A DNA stretch of 42,444 nt from Myxococcales bacterium (GTDB lineage: Bacteria > Myxococcota_A > Bradymonadia > Bradymonadales > Bradymonadaceae). This document shows, piece by piece, positions 16,163-25,823 of the stretch (position 1 is its first letter; each line of letters begins with the position of its first letter). Position numbers and translations under genes: made by a program. The stretch is from the NCBI GenBank assembly GCA_007135085.1, contig SLJM01000334.1, positions 1-42,444 on the forward strand. The letters are read 5' to 3'. Below the pieces are notes generated by a model. That model worked only from the letters and a program-made list of their open reading frames with translations. It was not told where the DNA came from and did no database searches.

Positions 16163-16500
16163 GGAATCCTCCTTAGGAGTGCTTGCGGTCAACCAAAAGA
16201 TTGTGCCGGATCGCCGAAAGCCATTGCCTGCGGGAAAAGGGTCAGTCGATTCAGGGAACTTATAGTAACGGCGTCACCGATCCGCAAGGACCGGATATGA
16301 CGCTATGCGTCAAAATCTGGGGACTTTTTTCGAAGAGCAGCGGCGGTGATGGCCGACGGTGCGGCGATCGTACTTGACCGATCGTTGCTGAACGCGAATG
16401 TTTGAACTATTGGGCCAATGGTTGGGTTGAACGGTCGCCGTTGGTATTGATCGTGTTTGGACGTTCGCCAATTGCAGTGAAATTGACGTCGGAATTACTG
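16163..16500. other. Divergent intergenic region (338 bp)
   Basis: No gene is supported. It carries the TAAGGAGG site of the dehydrogenase gene, a good minus-strand promoter at 16259-16287, and a small palindrome ATTGGGCCAAT near 16408. A clear promoter for the rightward gene at 16501 was not found; TTGACC at 16375 lacks a convincing -10. Confidence 0.5.
16259..16287 (-). promoter_or_regulatory. bcd: Candidate promoter of leucine dehydrogenase
   Basis: On the minus strand TTGCGG (16282-16287) and TATAAG (16259-16264; 5 of 6 to consensus) are separated by exactly 17 bp. Transcription would start near 16251, leaving a leader of roughly 90 nt before the GTG at 16162. Confidence 0.5.
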
Positions 16501-18054
16501 ATGACGACCACAGTAATGTGCAGCACATGCGGGACGCGCAACCGGGCGGCCATGGGGCATTGCCGTCGGTGTAAGGCCCCCTTGTCGGGAAATGCTCTGG
16601 GGGCCAGCGAGACCGTGCGCGGGACGCCGACGTCGAATCTCATCGACGAGCGCTGGACCCTGATCGGACAGGCGCCGGGGATGAGCCAGGGATGGTGGCG
16701 GGGCAGGGACGTGGCCAGCGGGCAGCCCGTTCATATCCGCATGATATCATCGGAACAGCACCGGGGCGATCCGGTGCAGCTGCTCGATCTTGCGCGGCGC
16801 CGCCAGGATATTGAATCTCCGGGATTAATGAGCGTATTGGCCGTGACCACCAACGATTCAGGGGTGGTCATGATCATGTCTCATCGCGCAGGGGCAGCGC
16901 TGGGACAGGTCTTGGCCGATCGCCGGGGGTTGCCCATGCCCGTGGCCCTTCATTTTTTCGAATCGATCGTCGCCGGCGCCGAGACGCTCCATGAGCACGG
17001 GTTGGTGCACGGCAATTTATCGCCGGAGACGATCTGGATCGATCAAGAGGGGGGAGCTGGTATGCCCACCGCGCTGGTCGCCGGAGGGGTGCGACCTCGC
17101 CAGCCCCAGGCGGTGGCCGCCGATTATCGGGGGGCCGCCCTCGCTCTGGCGGCGATGCTTTTGGGCAGTGATTACGCGCCGTCTATGCCGGCCGGCGCCA
17201 TTATTGGATCGGCCATCGAGCGGGTGCGGTGGCGCTGCGGCACCGAGGTGGCGCCCCGGCTCCAGGAGCTCTTCGACGTGCTGGTGCGGGCTGACGGCTC
17301 GGCGCCGCACCGTCGGCGCGACGAGATCGGCGATGCCATCGGTCGCCTCGGGGCTGACGTGGATTGGTCGATGATGCCAGTTCCTCGCGGACCTTTTTTG
17401 CGCGGAAGCGACGACGGCGACCGTAGAGCGCGGCCTGAGGAAAAGCCGTCGGCCATGATCGACCTGGGGGCCTTTTTTGTAGACCGAACTCCCGTGACGG
17501 CCGGCGAATATTGGCAATTTCTCAACGCCGCCGGCCGCAATCCCCCCATGGGATGGAAGCGCCATAACGATCCGATCAACGCTCCCGACCTGCCGGTGGT
17601 CTTCGTCAACTGGGAGGAAGCCAGGGAATATGCCCGGTGGGTCGGAAAGCGCCTGCCCACGGAAGCGGAGTGGGAGAAGGCCGCCCGCGGCACCGACGGG
17701 CGCACCTATCCCTGGGGTAATGAGCCCCCGGAGGAGCGCTTTGCCTGGTATGGAGATAAAGAGGGGCCCGAGATCGTCGGTGAGCGCCGATTGGGCCAGA
17801 GCATGTACGGCGTCTGCGATATGGCGGGCAACGTCTTCGAGTGGGTCGCCGATTGGTTTGATGCCGATTATTATGCTCTAGCACCAATGTCGAGTCCCAG
17901 AGGGCCGTTGATGGGCACAAAGCGTGTCCTACGGGGTGGTTCCTTTTCTCATTCGGCCTTCGCCCTTCGGTGTGCCGCCCGCGGCCGTTACGATCCCAGG
18001 GCCCGCCGTGCCAATCACTCATTTCGTTGTGTGTGGTCGCTGCATGAGCCCTGA
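16501..18054 (+). CDS. Zinc-ribbon pseudokinase with C-terminal SUMF1 domain
   Basis: The 517-residue product starts with a zinc ribbon (CSTCGTRNRAAMGHCRRC). A protein-kinase fold follows (about residues 40-290) and then a formylglycine-generating-enzyme-like SUMF1 domain (about 300-517). The kinase is degenerate: the catalytic loop reads HGNLSPETI, where Asn replaces the catalytic Asp, no DFG is found (the region reads VAGGVRP), and the usual ATP-binding Lys position reads HIRMI. The SUMF1 part keeps fold motifs (NWEEAREYARWVGKRLPTEAEWEKAARG, YPWGN, GVCDMAGNVFEWV, RVLRGGSF). It lacks the Cys pair of true formylglycine enzymes (SFSHSAFALRCAARGR). A binding or scaffold role is inferred. It lies 38 bp upstream of the lysine-pathway gene. 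Confidence 0.82.
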   Translation: MTTTVMCSTCGTRNRAAMGHCRRCKAPLSGNALGASETVRGTPTSNLIDERWTLIGQAPGMSQGWWRGRDVASGQPVHIRMISSEQHRGDPVQLLDLARRRQDIESPGLMSVLAVTTNDSGVVMIMSHRAGAALGQVLADRRGLPMPVALHFFESIVAGAETLHEHGLVHGNLSPETIWIDQEGGAGMPTALVAGGVRPRQPQAVAADYRGAALALAAMLLGSDYAPSMPAGAIIGSAIERVRWRCGTEVAPRLQELFDVLVRADGSAPHRRRDEIGDAIGRLGADVDWSMMPVPRGPFLRGSDDGDRRARPEEKPSAMIDLGAFFVDRTPVTAGEYWQFLNAAGRNPPMGWKRHNDPINAPDLPVVFVNWEEAREYARWVGKRLPTEAEWEKAARGTDGRTYPWGNEPPEERFAWYGDKEGPEIVGERRLGQSMYGVCDMAGNVFEWVADWFDADYYALAPMSSPRGPLMGTKRVLRGGSFSHSAFALRCAARGRYDPRARRANHSFRCVWSLHEP

Positions 18055-18092
18055 ATAAGTGGCTGTACATCAATTCTGGACTGGAAAGATCG

Positions 18093-20681
18093 ATGGCAAA
18101 TCAAGCGAGTTGGATCGTCCTCAAATTCGGCGGCACCAGTGTCTCGTCACGCACCAATTGGGAGACCATCGCCTCCCGACTAAAGGCCATCATCGCCGAG
18201 GGCAAACGGCCTCTGGTGGTATGTTCGGCCTTGAGCGGGGTCTCGGATCTGCTGGAGTCGGTGATCGCCGACTCCCCCGGGGGAGAGCATGAATCGGTGC
18301 TCGCTGAGATTCGACGGCGCCATGTAGAGCTGGCGCAGTCCCTGGAGGTAGATGCCCCGGCCCTATTGAGTGAGGAATTCGAGTTGTTGGACCAACTGGC
18401 CAGGGGCGCCGCATTATTGGGTGAGGTCAGTCCCGGGGTTCACGCCCGGATCATGGCCCTTGGCGAGTTGATGTCCACCAGGCTGGGAGCGGCCTTTTTG
18501 GGCGCCCGAGGAGTGGACGCCCGATGGCGGGATGCGCGCACGATGTTGACCTCCCGCAGGCGGGCCCACGAACCGGAACAATGGCAATTCTTATCAGCCA
18601 CCTGTCCCTTCGATAGGGACGCCCAATTGCGCAGCAAATTGGACAGCCAGAAAGAAAGGGCGGTCCTCACCCAGGGGTTTATCGCCGCCGACGAGCAGGG
18701 CCGAACCGTCCTGTTGGGCCGCGGCGGCTCCGATACGTCGGCCGCTTATTTTGCGGCCAAGATCGGCGCCGAAAAGCTCGAGATATGGACCGATGTCCCC
18801 GGCATGTTCACCGCTAATCCGCGCCAGATCGAAGCGGCTCGGCTGCTGCGATCCCTAGATTATGACGAGGCCCAGGAGTTGGCCACCATGGGGGCCAAAG
18901 TCCTCCACCCGCGCTGCATTCCCCCCGTGCGAAGCGCCCGTATTGAGCTCGTATTGCGCTGTACGCCGCACCCCGATTTCGAGAGCACGGTCATCTCCCA
19001 ATCCGGTGCCGAACAGGGGGCGAGGGTCAAGGCGATCTCCGCCAAAAAGGGGATCACCGCCGTGTCGATGGACACCCTGGGGATGTGGCAGCAGGTGGGC
19101 TTTTTGGCCGATATATTCGCCATCTTCAAAAAGCACGGCCTGTCTATCGATCTGGTGGCCACCTCGGAGTCGAACGTCACTGTCACATTGGATCCGACGG
19201 CCAACGCCCTGGAACCACAGGTGCTCGGACGCTTGAGAGATGATCTGGACCAGATCTGCAGGGCCAAGATCGTCGACGGCTGCGCCGTGGTCAGTCTGGT
19301 GGGCCGAAAGATTCGCTCCATTTTGTCGGAGCTGGCTCCAGCGCTCAAGGTCTTTGAGGAGCATCATATTCATATGGTCTCTCAGGCGGCGAGCGATCTG
19401 AATTTGTCGCTGGTTGTCGACGAAGAGCAGGCGGATCGACTGGTGCAGAAACTTCACGGGTTGCTCTTCGGTCAAAAAGAAGAAGACCTGGTCTTCGGCC
19501 CACGATGGAGCGAATTGGTCGGTGAAACGGGGCCCGACGTCTTCCGCCATGCCTGGTGGCGGGAGCGGGCCGAGGAGCTCTGCGAATTGGCCGCCCGGCA
19601 GGGGCCGGTCTACGTCTACGACGCAGCCACCCTGGATCGACAGGCCCAGAGGCTGTGCGAAATGGAGGCCGTGGACCGCGTCTTCTATGCGATCAAGGCC
19701 AACCCCCATCCCGAGGTGCTTCGGCGCTTCGACGGTCACGGCATCAATTTCGAATGTGTCTCACCCGGCGAAATCGAGCGGGTCCAGAAGGTCTTCGGCG
19801 AAGAGAGTGAGGGGAGAATTTTATTTACCCCCAACTTCGCCAGTCGCGACGAGTACGAAGCGGGCTTTCAAGCAGGTGCGATGGTCACGCTGGACAATTT
19901 ATTTCCCCTGGAAATGTGGCCCGAACTCTTCGAGGGGCGAGAGGTCCTGGTTCGTGTCGATCCTGGTCATGGAAAGGGCCATCACCGCTATGTGCGCACT
20001 GCCGGACCGCGCTCTAAATTCGGAGTCTCTCCCGCCGAATTGGACCGCCTCGCCGCCCTGGCTGAAGAGTTGGAGTTGAAGGTGGTCGGCCTCCACGCCC
20101 ACGTGGGAAGTGGGGTGCGCCAGCCGGGTACCTGGTCGAATACGGCGATCTTTTTGGAGTCCTGCCGCGATCGATTTCCCCACGTATCGGTGCTCAACCT
20201 CGGCGGGGGGCTGGGGGTGCCCGAGCGATCCGGTCAACAGCGACTCGACCTCCAGGAGGTCGACCAGGCGCTGGTGGCGTTTAAGAAAGCCCATCCCGAC
20301 CTTGAGTTGTGGCTCGAACCGGGCCGTTTCCTGGTCTCCGAGGCCGGGGTGTTGCTCGCCAGAGTGACCCAGTTGAAGACGAAGGGCACGATCCGCTACG
20401 TCGGCGTTGAGACCGGCATGAACTCACTGATTCGGCCGGCCCTCTACGGCGCCCATCACGGCATCGTCAACCTGAGCCGTCTCGACGAGGAGCCCGACGA
20501 TTTTTACGAAGTGGTGGGCCCGATCTGTGAAAGCGGTGACGTCCTGGGCCATTCTCGACGGCTCGCAAGTCCCCGCGAGGGTGACGTCTTGCTCGTCGCC
20601 AACGCCGGGGCCTACGGCCGCGCCATGAGCTCTCATTATAATCTGCGCCAACCGGCGGGAGAGGTCCTGCTCAACGATTAG
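18093..20681 (+). CDS. lysAC: Fused aspartate kinase / diaminopimelate decarboxylase
   Basis: This 862-residue protein combines the first and last enzymes of the aspartate-to-lysine route. Residues 1-290 are the kinase (VLKFGGTSVSS, RGGSDTSAAYFA, ATMGAKVLHPRC). Residues 300-460 carry two ACT repeats (VSMDTLGMWQQVGFLADIF; VSLVGRKI) that normally bind lysine or threonine for feedback control. From about residue 490 the decarboxylase follows: VFYAIKANPHPEVLRRF holds the PLP Lys, LNLGGGLGVP the phosphate-binding loop and GPICESGDVLG the catalytic Cys. Homologous fusions are known in Xanthomonas-type bacteria. End products would be L-lysine from meso-diaminopimelate plus aspartyl-phosphate. The ribosome-binding site is weak (GGAAAG). 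Confidence 0.93.
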   Translation: MANQASWIVLKFGGTSVSSRTNWETIASRLKAIIAEGKRPLVVCSALSGVSDLLESVIADSPGGEHESVLAEIRRRHVELAQSLEVDAPALLSEEFELLDQLARGAALLGEVSPGVHARIMALGELMSTRLGAAFLGARGVDARWRDARTMLTSRRRAHEPEQWQFLSATCPFDRDAQLRSKLDSQKERAVLTQGFIAADEQGRTVLLGRGGSDTSAAYFAAKIGAEKLEIWTDVPGMFTANPRQIEAARLLRSLDYDEAQELATMGAKVLHPRCIPPVRSARIELVLRCTPHPDFESTVISQSGAEQGARVKAISAKKGITAVSMDTLGMWQQVGFLADIFAIFKKHGLSIDLVATSESNVTVTLDPTANALEPQVLGRLRDDLDQICRAKIVDGCAVVSLVGRKIRSILSELAPALKVFEEHHIHMVSQAASDLNLSLVVDEEQADRLVQKLHGLLFGQKEEDLVFGPRWSELVGETGPDVFRHAWWRERAEELCELAARQGPVYVYDAATLDRQAQRLCEMEAVDRVFYAIKANPHPEVLRRFDGHGINFECVSPGEIERVQKVFGEESEGRILFTPNFASRDEYEAGFQAGAMVTLDNLFPLEMWPELFEGREVLVRVDPGHGKGHHRYVRTAGPRSKFGVSPAELDRLAALAEELELKVVGLHAHVGSGVRQPGTWSNTAIFLESCRDRFPHVSVLNLGGGLGVPERSGQQRLDLQEVDQALVAFKKAHPDLELWLEPGRFLVSEAGVLLARVTQLKTKGTIRYVGVETGMNSLIRPALYGAHHGIVNLSRLDEEPDDFYEVVGPICESGDVLGHSRRLASPREGDVLLVANAGAYGRAMSSHYNLRQPAGEVLLND

Positions 20682-20702
20682 AGTTGGCGATGGGATTAGC
20701 CC

Positions 20703-22187
20703 TCAGTGGATACAGGTCTGAGGGCATTCTCTGGCGAGGTTTCGTTGAAAGCGCAGGTGATTTTCAAAGATCTGGACCCCGAAGATTCCGTCATCGGCAA
20801 AGGGCCAGTCCAGGTCTTCGGCGCAGAGATCGTCGATCTCGAAGGTGCGCTCCCGAAAGGTGCCGGCCATATAGAATGGTCGCATCTCTTCTCGGCACCA
20901 ATTTTTGCGCATCTGGCGCACCATGGGGCCGTTCCACAATTGGTCTCTCACGATATTCTCGTATTTTTCGACCCGTCCGGGACGGCCGAAATAGACGGTG
21001 TCGACCCGGATATAATCGTCGCGAAGGCGCAGCGATTCGGGCATGAATAGGTGATTCCAGCAGCCCTGGTCGATGCGAAGATTGCTCACCATGGCCCCCG
21101 TATTTTGAAAGCGAAGTCCCAGGTAGGGAGTCAGGCCATGAAGGACGAATAGGCCTGCCAGCGTCCAGGCGACGAGCCTGGGGGCGATGGCTGGGGTCCT
21201 GGATTTGTGGGAGCGGACCCTGTCGGGGCGCCAGGGGCGGGCAGAGACAGTCAGGATGAGAAGGGCCCACAGAAGCCACTCCCGGGGAGCCATGGTCCAG
21301 TCCGAGAAGGGCGGGCCTCCGTGCAGATAGGTGCTCAGCGCCCAGACCGCCGTGGCGGCGCCGATCAGAATAGCCCATCGGCGGCGCAGAAATCGCCAAA
21401 AGACGTCGATGTCGGCGGGGCGCAGAAAAGCGGCGTGGCCCACCAACATGACGAAGGCAAAGGCGGGGGCCATGGTCAGCGTCAGGGGAATATGAAAGGC
21501 CACTGACGTGATCAATATCAGCCGGCGGTAGCCGAGCAGATATCCCAGAGCGATGCCGGCCTCGACGGCGACGATGGTCGTCGCCGTGGCCAAGGAGAGC
21601 TCGTCGCTGATTGGAGGGAGGATGGCCCCGTAATAGTCGGCCACTTTGTCCAGGCCGTAGACGGCGCAGGTATAGGCGGGGTCGAAGAAGTCGCGATTGA
21701 GCTTGTGGAGGGCCGCCAGGCCATAGGTGGCGATCGTGGTCAATCGCAGGAGATCAAAAAATCCCCAGAGAGGACCGGAGATCTCCCCATAGGAATTGGC
21801 ATATACCTTCAGACGCCCCGGCCAGGTCGACAGATAAGCGTGGAGGCCGATGAAATAGGTGCCGCCGCCGGCGAAGACCATCAAGATCACCGACTGGGTC
21901 AGGTGATCGCGTCCAAAGAGCAGAGGCAGACATTTTCCCAACATACACAGCGCCCACCCCGCCGCGGCAGGGCGCCACACCAAAATCATCAATCCTGCCA
22001 GAAAGGCGATATTGCCCGGTAGCCACTCAATCTGCCAGGCGTCGGCCAGCCAGAGGTGGCATAATCCGGCGAAGACGTAGGCATAAGCCACCAGTCGCAG
22101 CGTCGGATGCTTCGGTGCGGCCGTGGCCACCACCCAGAGGCGATCGCCTCGAAACTCGGAGACGTCCAGACTCTCCCGTTCTTTCAT
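20703..22187 (-). CDS. HTTM-domain (gamma-carboxylase-like) membrane protein
   Basis: The 494-residue product has about nine to ten hydrophobic segments over its first 330 residues and a soluble C-terminal domain of some 150 residues (from LRIDQGCWNHLFMPE). The segment YGLAALHKLNRDFFDP, then Y.GAILPP, resembles the conserved helix of HTTM (horizontally transferred transmembrane) domains, related to vitamin-K-dependent gamma-carboxylase. The enzymatic role of bacterial HTTM proteins is mostly unknown. It converges on the lysine-pathway gene with a 21-bp gap lacking a hairpin, and is divergent from sdhC. The start ATG 22187 has CCAGG just upstream. Confidence 0.6.
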   Translation of the reverse strand: MKERESLDVSEFRGDRLWVVATAAPKHPTLRLVAYAYVFAGLCHLWLADAWQIEWLPGNIAFLAGLMILVWRPAAAGWALCMLGKCLPLLFGRDHLTQSVILMVFAGGGTYFIGLHAYLSTWPGRLKVYANSYGEISGPLWGFFDLLRLTTIATYGLAALHKLNRDFFDPAYTCAVYGLDKVADYYGAILPPISDELSLATATTIVAVEAGIALGYLLGYRRLILITSVAFHIPLTLTMAPAFAFVMLVGHAAFLRPADIDVFWRFLRRRWAILIGAATAVWALSTYLHGGPPFSDWTMAPREWLLWALLILTVSARPWRPDRVRSHKSRTPAIAPRLVAWTLAGLFVLHGLTPYLGLRFQNTGAMVSNLRIDQGCWNHLFMPESLRLRDDYIRVDTVYFGRPGRVEKYENIVRDQLWNGPMVRQMRKNWCREEMRPFYMAGTFRERTFEIDDLCAEDLDWPFADDGIFGVQIFENHLRFQRNLARECPQTCIH

Positions 22188-22217
22188 CGCCTGGCTTTGC
22201 TGATGATTACAGTCACT

Positions 22218-22245
22218 TTGACAGGGGCCTTTTTCGTGCTAAGGA
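22218..22245 (+). promoter_or_regulatory. Candidate promoter of sdhCAB
   Basis: A perfect TTGACA (22218-22223) is followed after 16 bp by TAAGGA (22240-22245), preceded by TG at -15/-14 as in extended -10 promoters. Transcription would begin at about 22252. The first codon of the leader ORF is at 22253, so this promoter would give a leaderless or near-leaderless leader ORF. The -10 hexamer is also part of the AAGGAAGGG purine run, so the two readings compete. Confidence 0.45.
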
Positions 22246-22252
22246 AGGGCCG

Positions 22253-22312
22253 ATGAAAATGGCGCTAACGCGCGGCGAAACAATCGCGGAGTTGTACGAA
22301 TGCTACCACTAA
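22253..22312 (+). CDS. 19-residue leader ORF overlapping sdhC
   Basis: ATG 22253 follows AAGGAAGGG by 3 nt, encodes MKMALTRGETIAELYECYH and ends with TAA at 22310-22312, 13 bp inside sdhC in another frame. It contains the sdhC ribosome-binding site (GGAG 22288-22291). If translated, its ribosomes would run over the sdhC start and could couple or modulate it. No further support exists in the sequence. Confidence 0.35.
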   Translation: MKMALTRGETIAELYECYH

Positions 22313-22995
22313 AACGAGCGCTCTCCTCGCCAATTGGGCGAAAATTCGTGATGTCTATTTCGGGGATTGCCCTGGTGCTCTTTGTAATTGTGCACCTGTT
22401 GGGCAACCTGACCCTCTATATTCCCGACGGCGGTGAATCATTCAACCGTTATGCCGCCGGGTTTGAGGCGCTGGGGCCGATGCTCTACGTCATGGAATTG
22501 GGATTGCTGGCAGTGATCCTGCTTCACGCCTTCTGGGGTATCAGCACCTGGCTTCGAAATCGCCGGGCCCGGCCGGAGCGATATGCCAAGTCGATCGCGA
22601 CCAAAGGGGGCGGTAGCAATCTCAACATCGCCTCCCGCAATATGGCGATCACGGGCAGCTTCTTGTTCTTCTTTCTCATCATCCACGTCTGGCACTTCCG
22701 GGTGCGCAAGGAGACGGTCGGGGAGAAGACGACCGTTAACGGTCAGGAGGCCACCGACCTATATGCCCTGGTGGTCGGTTCGTTTGAGAATCCCGCCTGG
22801 GTGTTCTTCTACACGTTATCAATGGTGGTTTTGGCCTTCCACCTTCGCCACGGATTCTGGAGCGCCCTTCAATCGCTGGGAGCGATGAAGCCCCGGTGGT
22901 CAAAGCAGATCTACGCGTTTGGCCTGATTTTTGCGATTTTGTTGGCCCTCGGGTTTTTGGGAATGCCAATCTATTTGTTCCTGGCCGCCGCTTGA
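22300..22995 (+). CDS. sdhC: Succinate dehydrogenase cytochrome b558 subunit
   Basis: The 231-residue membrane anchor has five hydrophobic segments and the hallmarks of the b558 family of di-heme SdhC/FrdC proteins. These are the N-terminal PIGRKFVMSISGIALVLFVIVHLLGNL, where SG and the His serve quinone and heme binding, then LLAVILLHAFWGI, LIIHVWHFRV and LAFHLRHGFWSALQSLG, with several His spaced as heme ligands. It anchors SdhAB to the inner membrane and passes electrons to quinone. GGAG lies 8 nt before ATG 22300. It is the first gene of sdhCAB, without a separate SdhD, as in Bacillus-type and many deltaproteobacterial complexes. Confidence 0.93.
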   Translation: MLPLKRALSSPIGRKFVMSISGIALVLFVIVHLLGNLTLYIPDGGESFNRYAAGFEALGPMLYVMELGLLAVILLHAFWGISTWLRNRRARPERYAKSIATKGGGSNLNIASRNMAITGSFLFFFLIIHVWHFRVRKETVGEKTTVNGQEATDLYALVVGSFENPAWVFFYTLSMVVLAFHLRHGFWSALQSLGAMKPRWSKQIYAFGLIFAILLALGFLGMPIYLFLAAA

Positions 22996-23072
22996 GAATA
23001 TCCAAGGTCTGAAGTGCGAGGACAAAGTCGGTTTGCTCGAGTTGAGTCGCTGGGACGTACGAGGAGTATGAG

Positions 23073-24995
23073 ATGACGAAATTGGACGCCAGAATGCCCG
23101 AAGGGCCGCTCCAGGAAAAATGGGGTCACCGGCTTGAAGAAATGAAGCTCGTGGCTCCGAATAATAAGAAGAAGCATAATATCATCGTCGTGGGCACCGG
23201 CCTGGCCGGCGGCTCAGCGGCGGCGACGTTGGGGGAGCTGGGCTATAACGTCAAAGCCTTCTGCATTCAGGATTCGCCGCGGCGGGCACACTCCATCGCC
23301 GCTCAGGGCGGGATCAACGCCGCCAAGAATTATCCCAACGACGGCGACAGCATCTGGCGCTTATTTTACGACACCATCAAAGGCGGCGACTTTCGAAGCC
23401 GTGAGGGCAACGTCTACCGCCTGGCCGAGGTGAGCAATAATATCATCGACCAGGCCGTGGCTCAGGGCGTGCCCTTTGCTCGCGAATACGGCGGCGAATT
23501 GGCCAACCGCTCCTTCGGTGGCGCCCAGGTCTCGCGAACCTTCTACGCACGCGGTCAGACGGGCCAGCAGCTTCTGCTCGGCGCCTACCAGGCCCTGATG
23601 CGACAGGTCGATCGGGGCAAGGTCAAGATGTATCCCCGCCAGGAGATGCTCGATCTGGTCAAGATCGACGGCGTCGCCCGGGGAATCATCACTCGAAACC
23701 TTATCACCGGTCAGATCGAGCGCCATAGTGCCGATGCGGTCGTGCTGTGCACTGGCGGCTACGGGCGGACCTACTTCTTGTCGACCAATGCCTTCAACTC
23801 CAACGCCACCGCCGCCTGGCGGTGTCACAAGCGGGGCGCTTATTTCGCGAACCCCTGCTATGTGCAGATTCACCCCACCTGCATCCCCCAGAGCGGCGAC
23901 TACCAGTCGAAGCTCACTCTGATGAGCGAGAGCCTTCGAAACGACGGGCGAGTGTGGGTGCCGAAAAATAAGGAAGATATCGGCAAGCCGCCGCACCAGA
24001 TCCCCGACGCCGATCGCGATTATTATCTGGAGCGAAAATACCCGGCGTTCGGAAACCTCGTCCCCCGCGACGTGGCCTCGCGAAACGCCAAATACGTCTG
24101 CGACGAAGGCCGGGGTGTGGGAGCCACGGGGCGTGCGGTCTATCTCGACTTCCGAGATGCCATCAAAGAGCAGGGACGGGATGCCATCGAAGATAAATAC
24201 GGCAACCTCTTCCATATGTATCACAAGATCACCGACGAGGATCCCTACGAGGTGCCCATGCGCATCTACCCGGCGGTCCACTATACGATGGGCGGTCTGT
24301 GGGTGGATTACGAGCTGATGAGCACCATCCCCGGGTTGTTCGTGGCCGGTGAGGCCAACTTCTCGGACCACGGCGCCAATCGACTGGGCGCCAGCGCCCT
24401 CATGCAGGGGCTGGCCGACGGCTATTTCGTCGTTCCCTTTACGGTGGGCAATTTCATCGCCGAATACGACGTCAAGCCCGTGGGCACCGACCATAAGGCC
24501 TTCGACGCCGCCGAAAAGGACGTGCGCGACCAGATCAAAAAGATGCTCGACGTGGGCAAGCAGGGAAGCCGCACGGTCATCGATATCTACAAAGATCTGG
24601 GCAAGATCATGTACGACGAAGTTGGAATGAGTCGTACCGGCGACGGTTTAAAGAGGGCCCAGGACGTGATCTCCGGACTGCGCGAGGAGTTCTGGAAGGA
24701 CGTCAAAATTCCGGGCCGGGCCGACGACTACAACAAAATGCTCGAGCTCGCCGGACGGCTGGCCGACTTTTTGGAGCTCGCCGAACTCATGGCCACCGAC
24801 GCCCTGGAGCGAGAGGAGTCCTGCGGCGGTCACTTCCGCGAGGAATATCAGACCGACGAGGGCGAAGCCCTGCGTAACGATGAGGAGTTTTGCTACGTCG
24901 CCGCCTGGGAGTATTCCGAGGACGGCAAGCCGACGAAGCATAAAGAAGAGCTGGAATTTGAAAACGTTGAGCTGGCGACGCGTAGCTACAAATGA
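23073..24995 (+). CDS. sdhA: Succinate dehydrogenase flavoprotein subunit
   Basis: The 640-residue protein oxidises succinate to fumarate with covalent FAD. Visible motifs are the dinucleotide fold [37 protein letters not shown] with the flavin-linked His, the substrate segment [27 protein letters not shown] and [12 protein letters not shown], and the C-terminal [21 protein letters not shown]. Its length fits the long SdhA of the b558-type complexes. GAGGAG lies 7 nt before ATG 23073. It sits 77 bp after sdhC and 60 bp before sdhB. Confidence 0.96.
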   Translation: MTKLDARMPEGPLQEKWGHRLEEMKLVAPNNKKKHNIIVVGTGLAGGSAAATLGELGYNVKAFCIQDSPRRAHSIAAQGGINAAKNYPNDGDSIWRLFYDTIKGGDFRSREGNVYRLAEVSNNIIDQAVAQGVPFAREYGGELANRSFGGAQVSRTFYARGQTGQQLLLGAYQALMRQVDRGKVKMYPRQEMLDLVKIDGVARGIITRNLITGQIERHSADAVVLCTGGYGRTYFLSTNAFNSNATAAWRCHKRGAYFANPCYVQIHPTCIPQSGDYQSKLTLMSESLRNDGRVWVPKNKEDIGKPPHQIPDADRDYYLERKYPAFGNLVPRDVASRNAKYVCDEGRGVGATGRAVYLDFRDAIKEQGRDAIEDKYGNLFHMYHKITDEDPYEVPMRIYPAVHYTMGGLWVDYELMSTIPGLFVAGEANFSDHGANRLGASALMQGLADGYFVVPFTVGNFIAEYDVKPVGTDHKAFDAAEKDVRDQIKKMLDVGKQGSRTVIDIYKDLGKIMYDEVGMSRTGDGLKRAQDVISGLREEFWKDVKIPGRADDYNKMLELAGRLADFLELAELMATDALEREESCGGHFREEYQTDEGEALRNDEEFCYVAAWEYSEDGKPTKHKEELEFENVELATRSYK

Positions 24996-25055
24996 TGGCG
25001 CCCCTTGCGGGTGCGCGATGACCACGAAGTAGCATAGAGACTTAGGGAGTAAGCG

Positions 25056-25817
25056 ATGGCGCAGGAAACGATGACGGTCCACCTCAAGGTGTGGCGACAG
25101 GCTGGCCCCGAAGAGTCGGGCAGCTTTCAGAATTATACCGCCGAAAACGTCAACCCCCATATGTCGTTCCTCGAGATGCTCGACGTGGTCAACGAGGACC
25201 TGATCCACAAAGGCGAAGAGCCCATCGAATTCGACAGCGATTGTCGCGAGGGTATCTGCGGCACCTGTGGATTCGTGATCAACGGGCAGGCTCACGGCGA
25301 AGAGCGAGGCACCACGGTCTGCCAGCTCCATATGCGCAGTTTCAGCGACGGCGATACGATCGTCATCGAACCCTGGCGGGCCAAAGCCTTCCCGGTCATC
25401 AAAGACCTGGTCGTCGACCGAAGGGCTTTTGATCGGATCATCGCCGCCGGTGGATATGTCTCAGTGGGCACCGGTCCCAAGCCCGACGCCAACAGCATCA
25501 AGGTCGGCAAGGACGTCTCCGACCAGGCCTTCGATTCGGCGGCATGTATCGGCTGCGGCGCCTGCGTGGCGGCCTGTCCCAACGCGTCTGCCTCCCTGTT
25601 CACGGGCGCCAAGATCACTCAGCTCGCCATGCTTCCCCAGGGCCATCCGGAGCGCACTCGTCGTGTCCGCGAGATGGTTCACCAGATGCAGGAAGAGGGC
25701 TTCGGCAATTGCTCCAATATCGGCGAGTGTGAGGCGGTCTGTCCCAAAGAGATCTCCCTGTCCAATATCGCCAAGATGAAGCGCGAATATCTGCGGGCTA
25801 TGTTTAGTGATAGTTGA
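25056..25817 (+). CDS. sdhB: Succinate dehydrogenase iron-sulfur subunit
   Basis: All three cluster motifs are present in this 253-residue protein. The [2Fe-2S] site is [11 protein letters not shown] with a later Cys in TTVCQLH. The ferredoxin-like [4Fe-4S] site is [12 protein letters not shown]. The [3Fe-4S] site is [15 protein letters not shown]. It conducts electrons from SdhA to the heme/quinone subunit. GGGAG stands before ATG 25056. It is the last gene of sdhCAB; six bases after its stop begins the second heptad-repeat element, in place of an ordinary terminator. Confidence 0.96.
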   Translation: MAQETMTVHLKVWRQAGPEESGSFQNYTAENVNPHMSFLEMLDVVNEDLIHKGEEPIEFDSDCREGICGTCGFVINGQAHGEERGTTVCQLHMRSFSDGDTIVIEPWRAKAFPVIKDLVVDRRAFDRIIAAGGYVSVGTGPKPDANSIKVGKDVSDQAFDSAACIGCGACVAACPNASASLFTGAKITQLAMLPQGHPERTRRVREMVHQMQEEGFGNCSNIGECEAVCPKEISLSNIAKMKREYLRAMFSDS

Positions 25818-25823
25818 ACGGCA

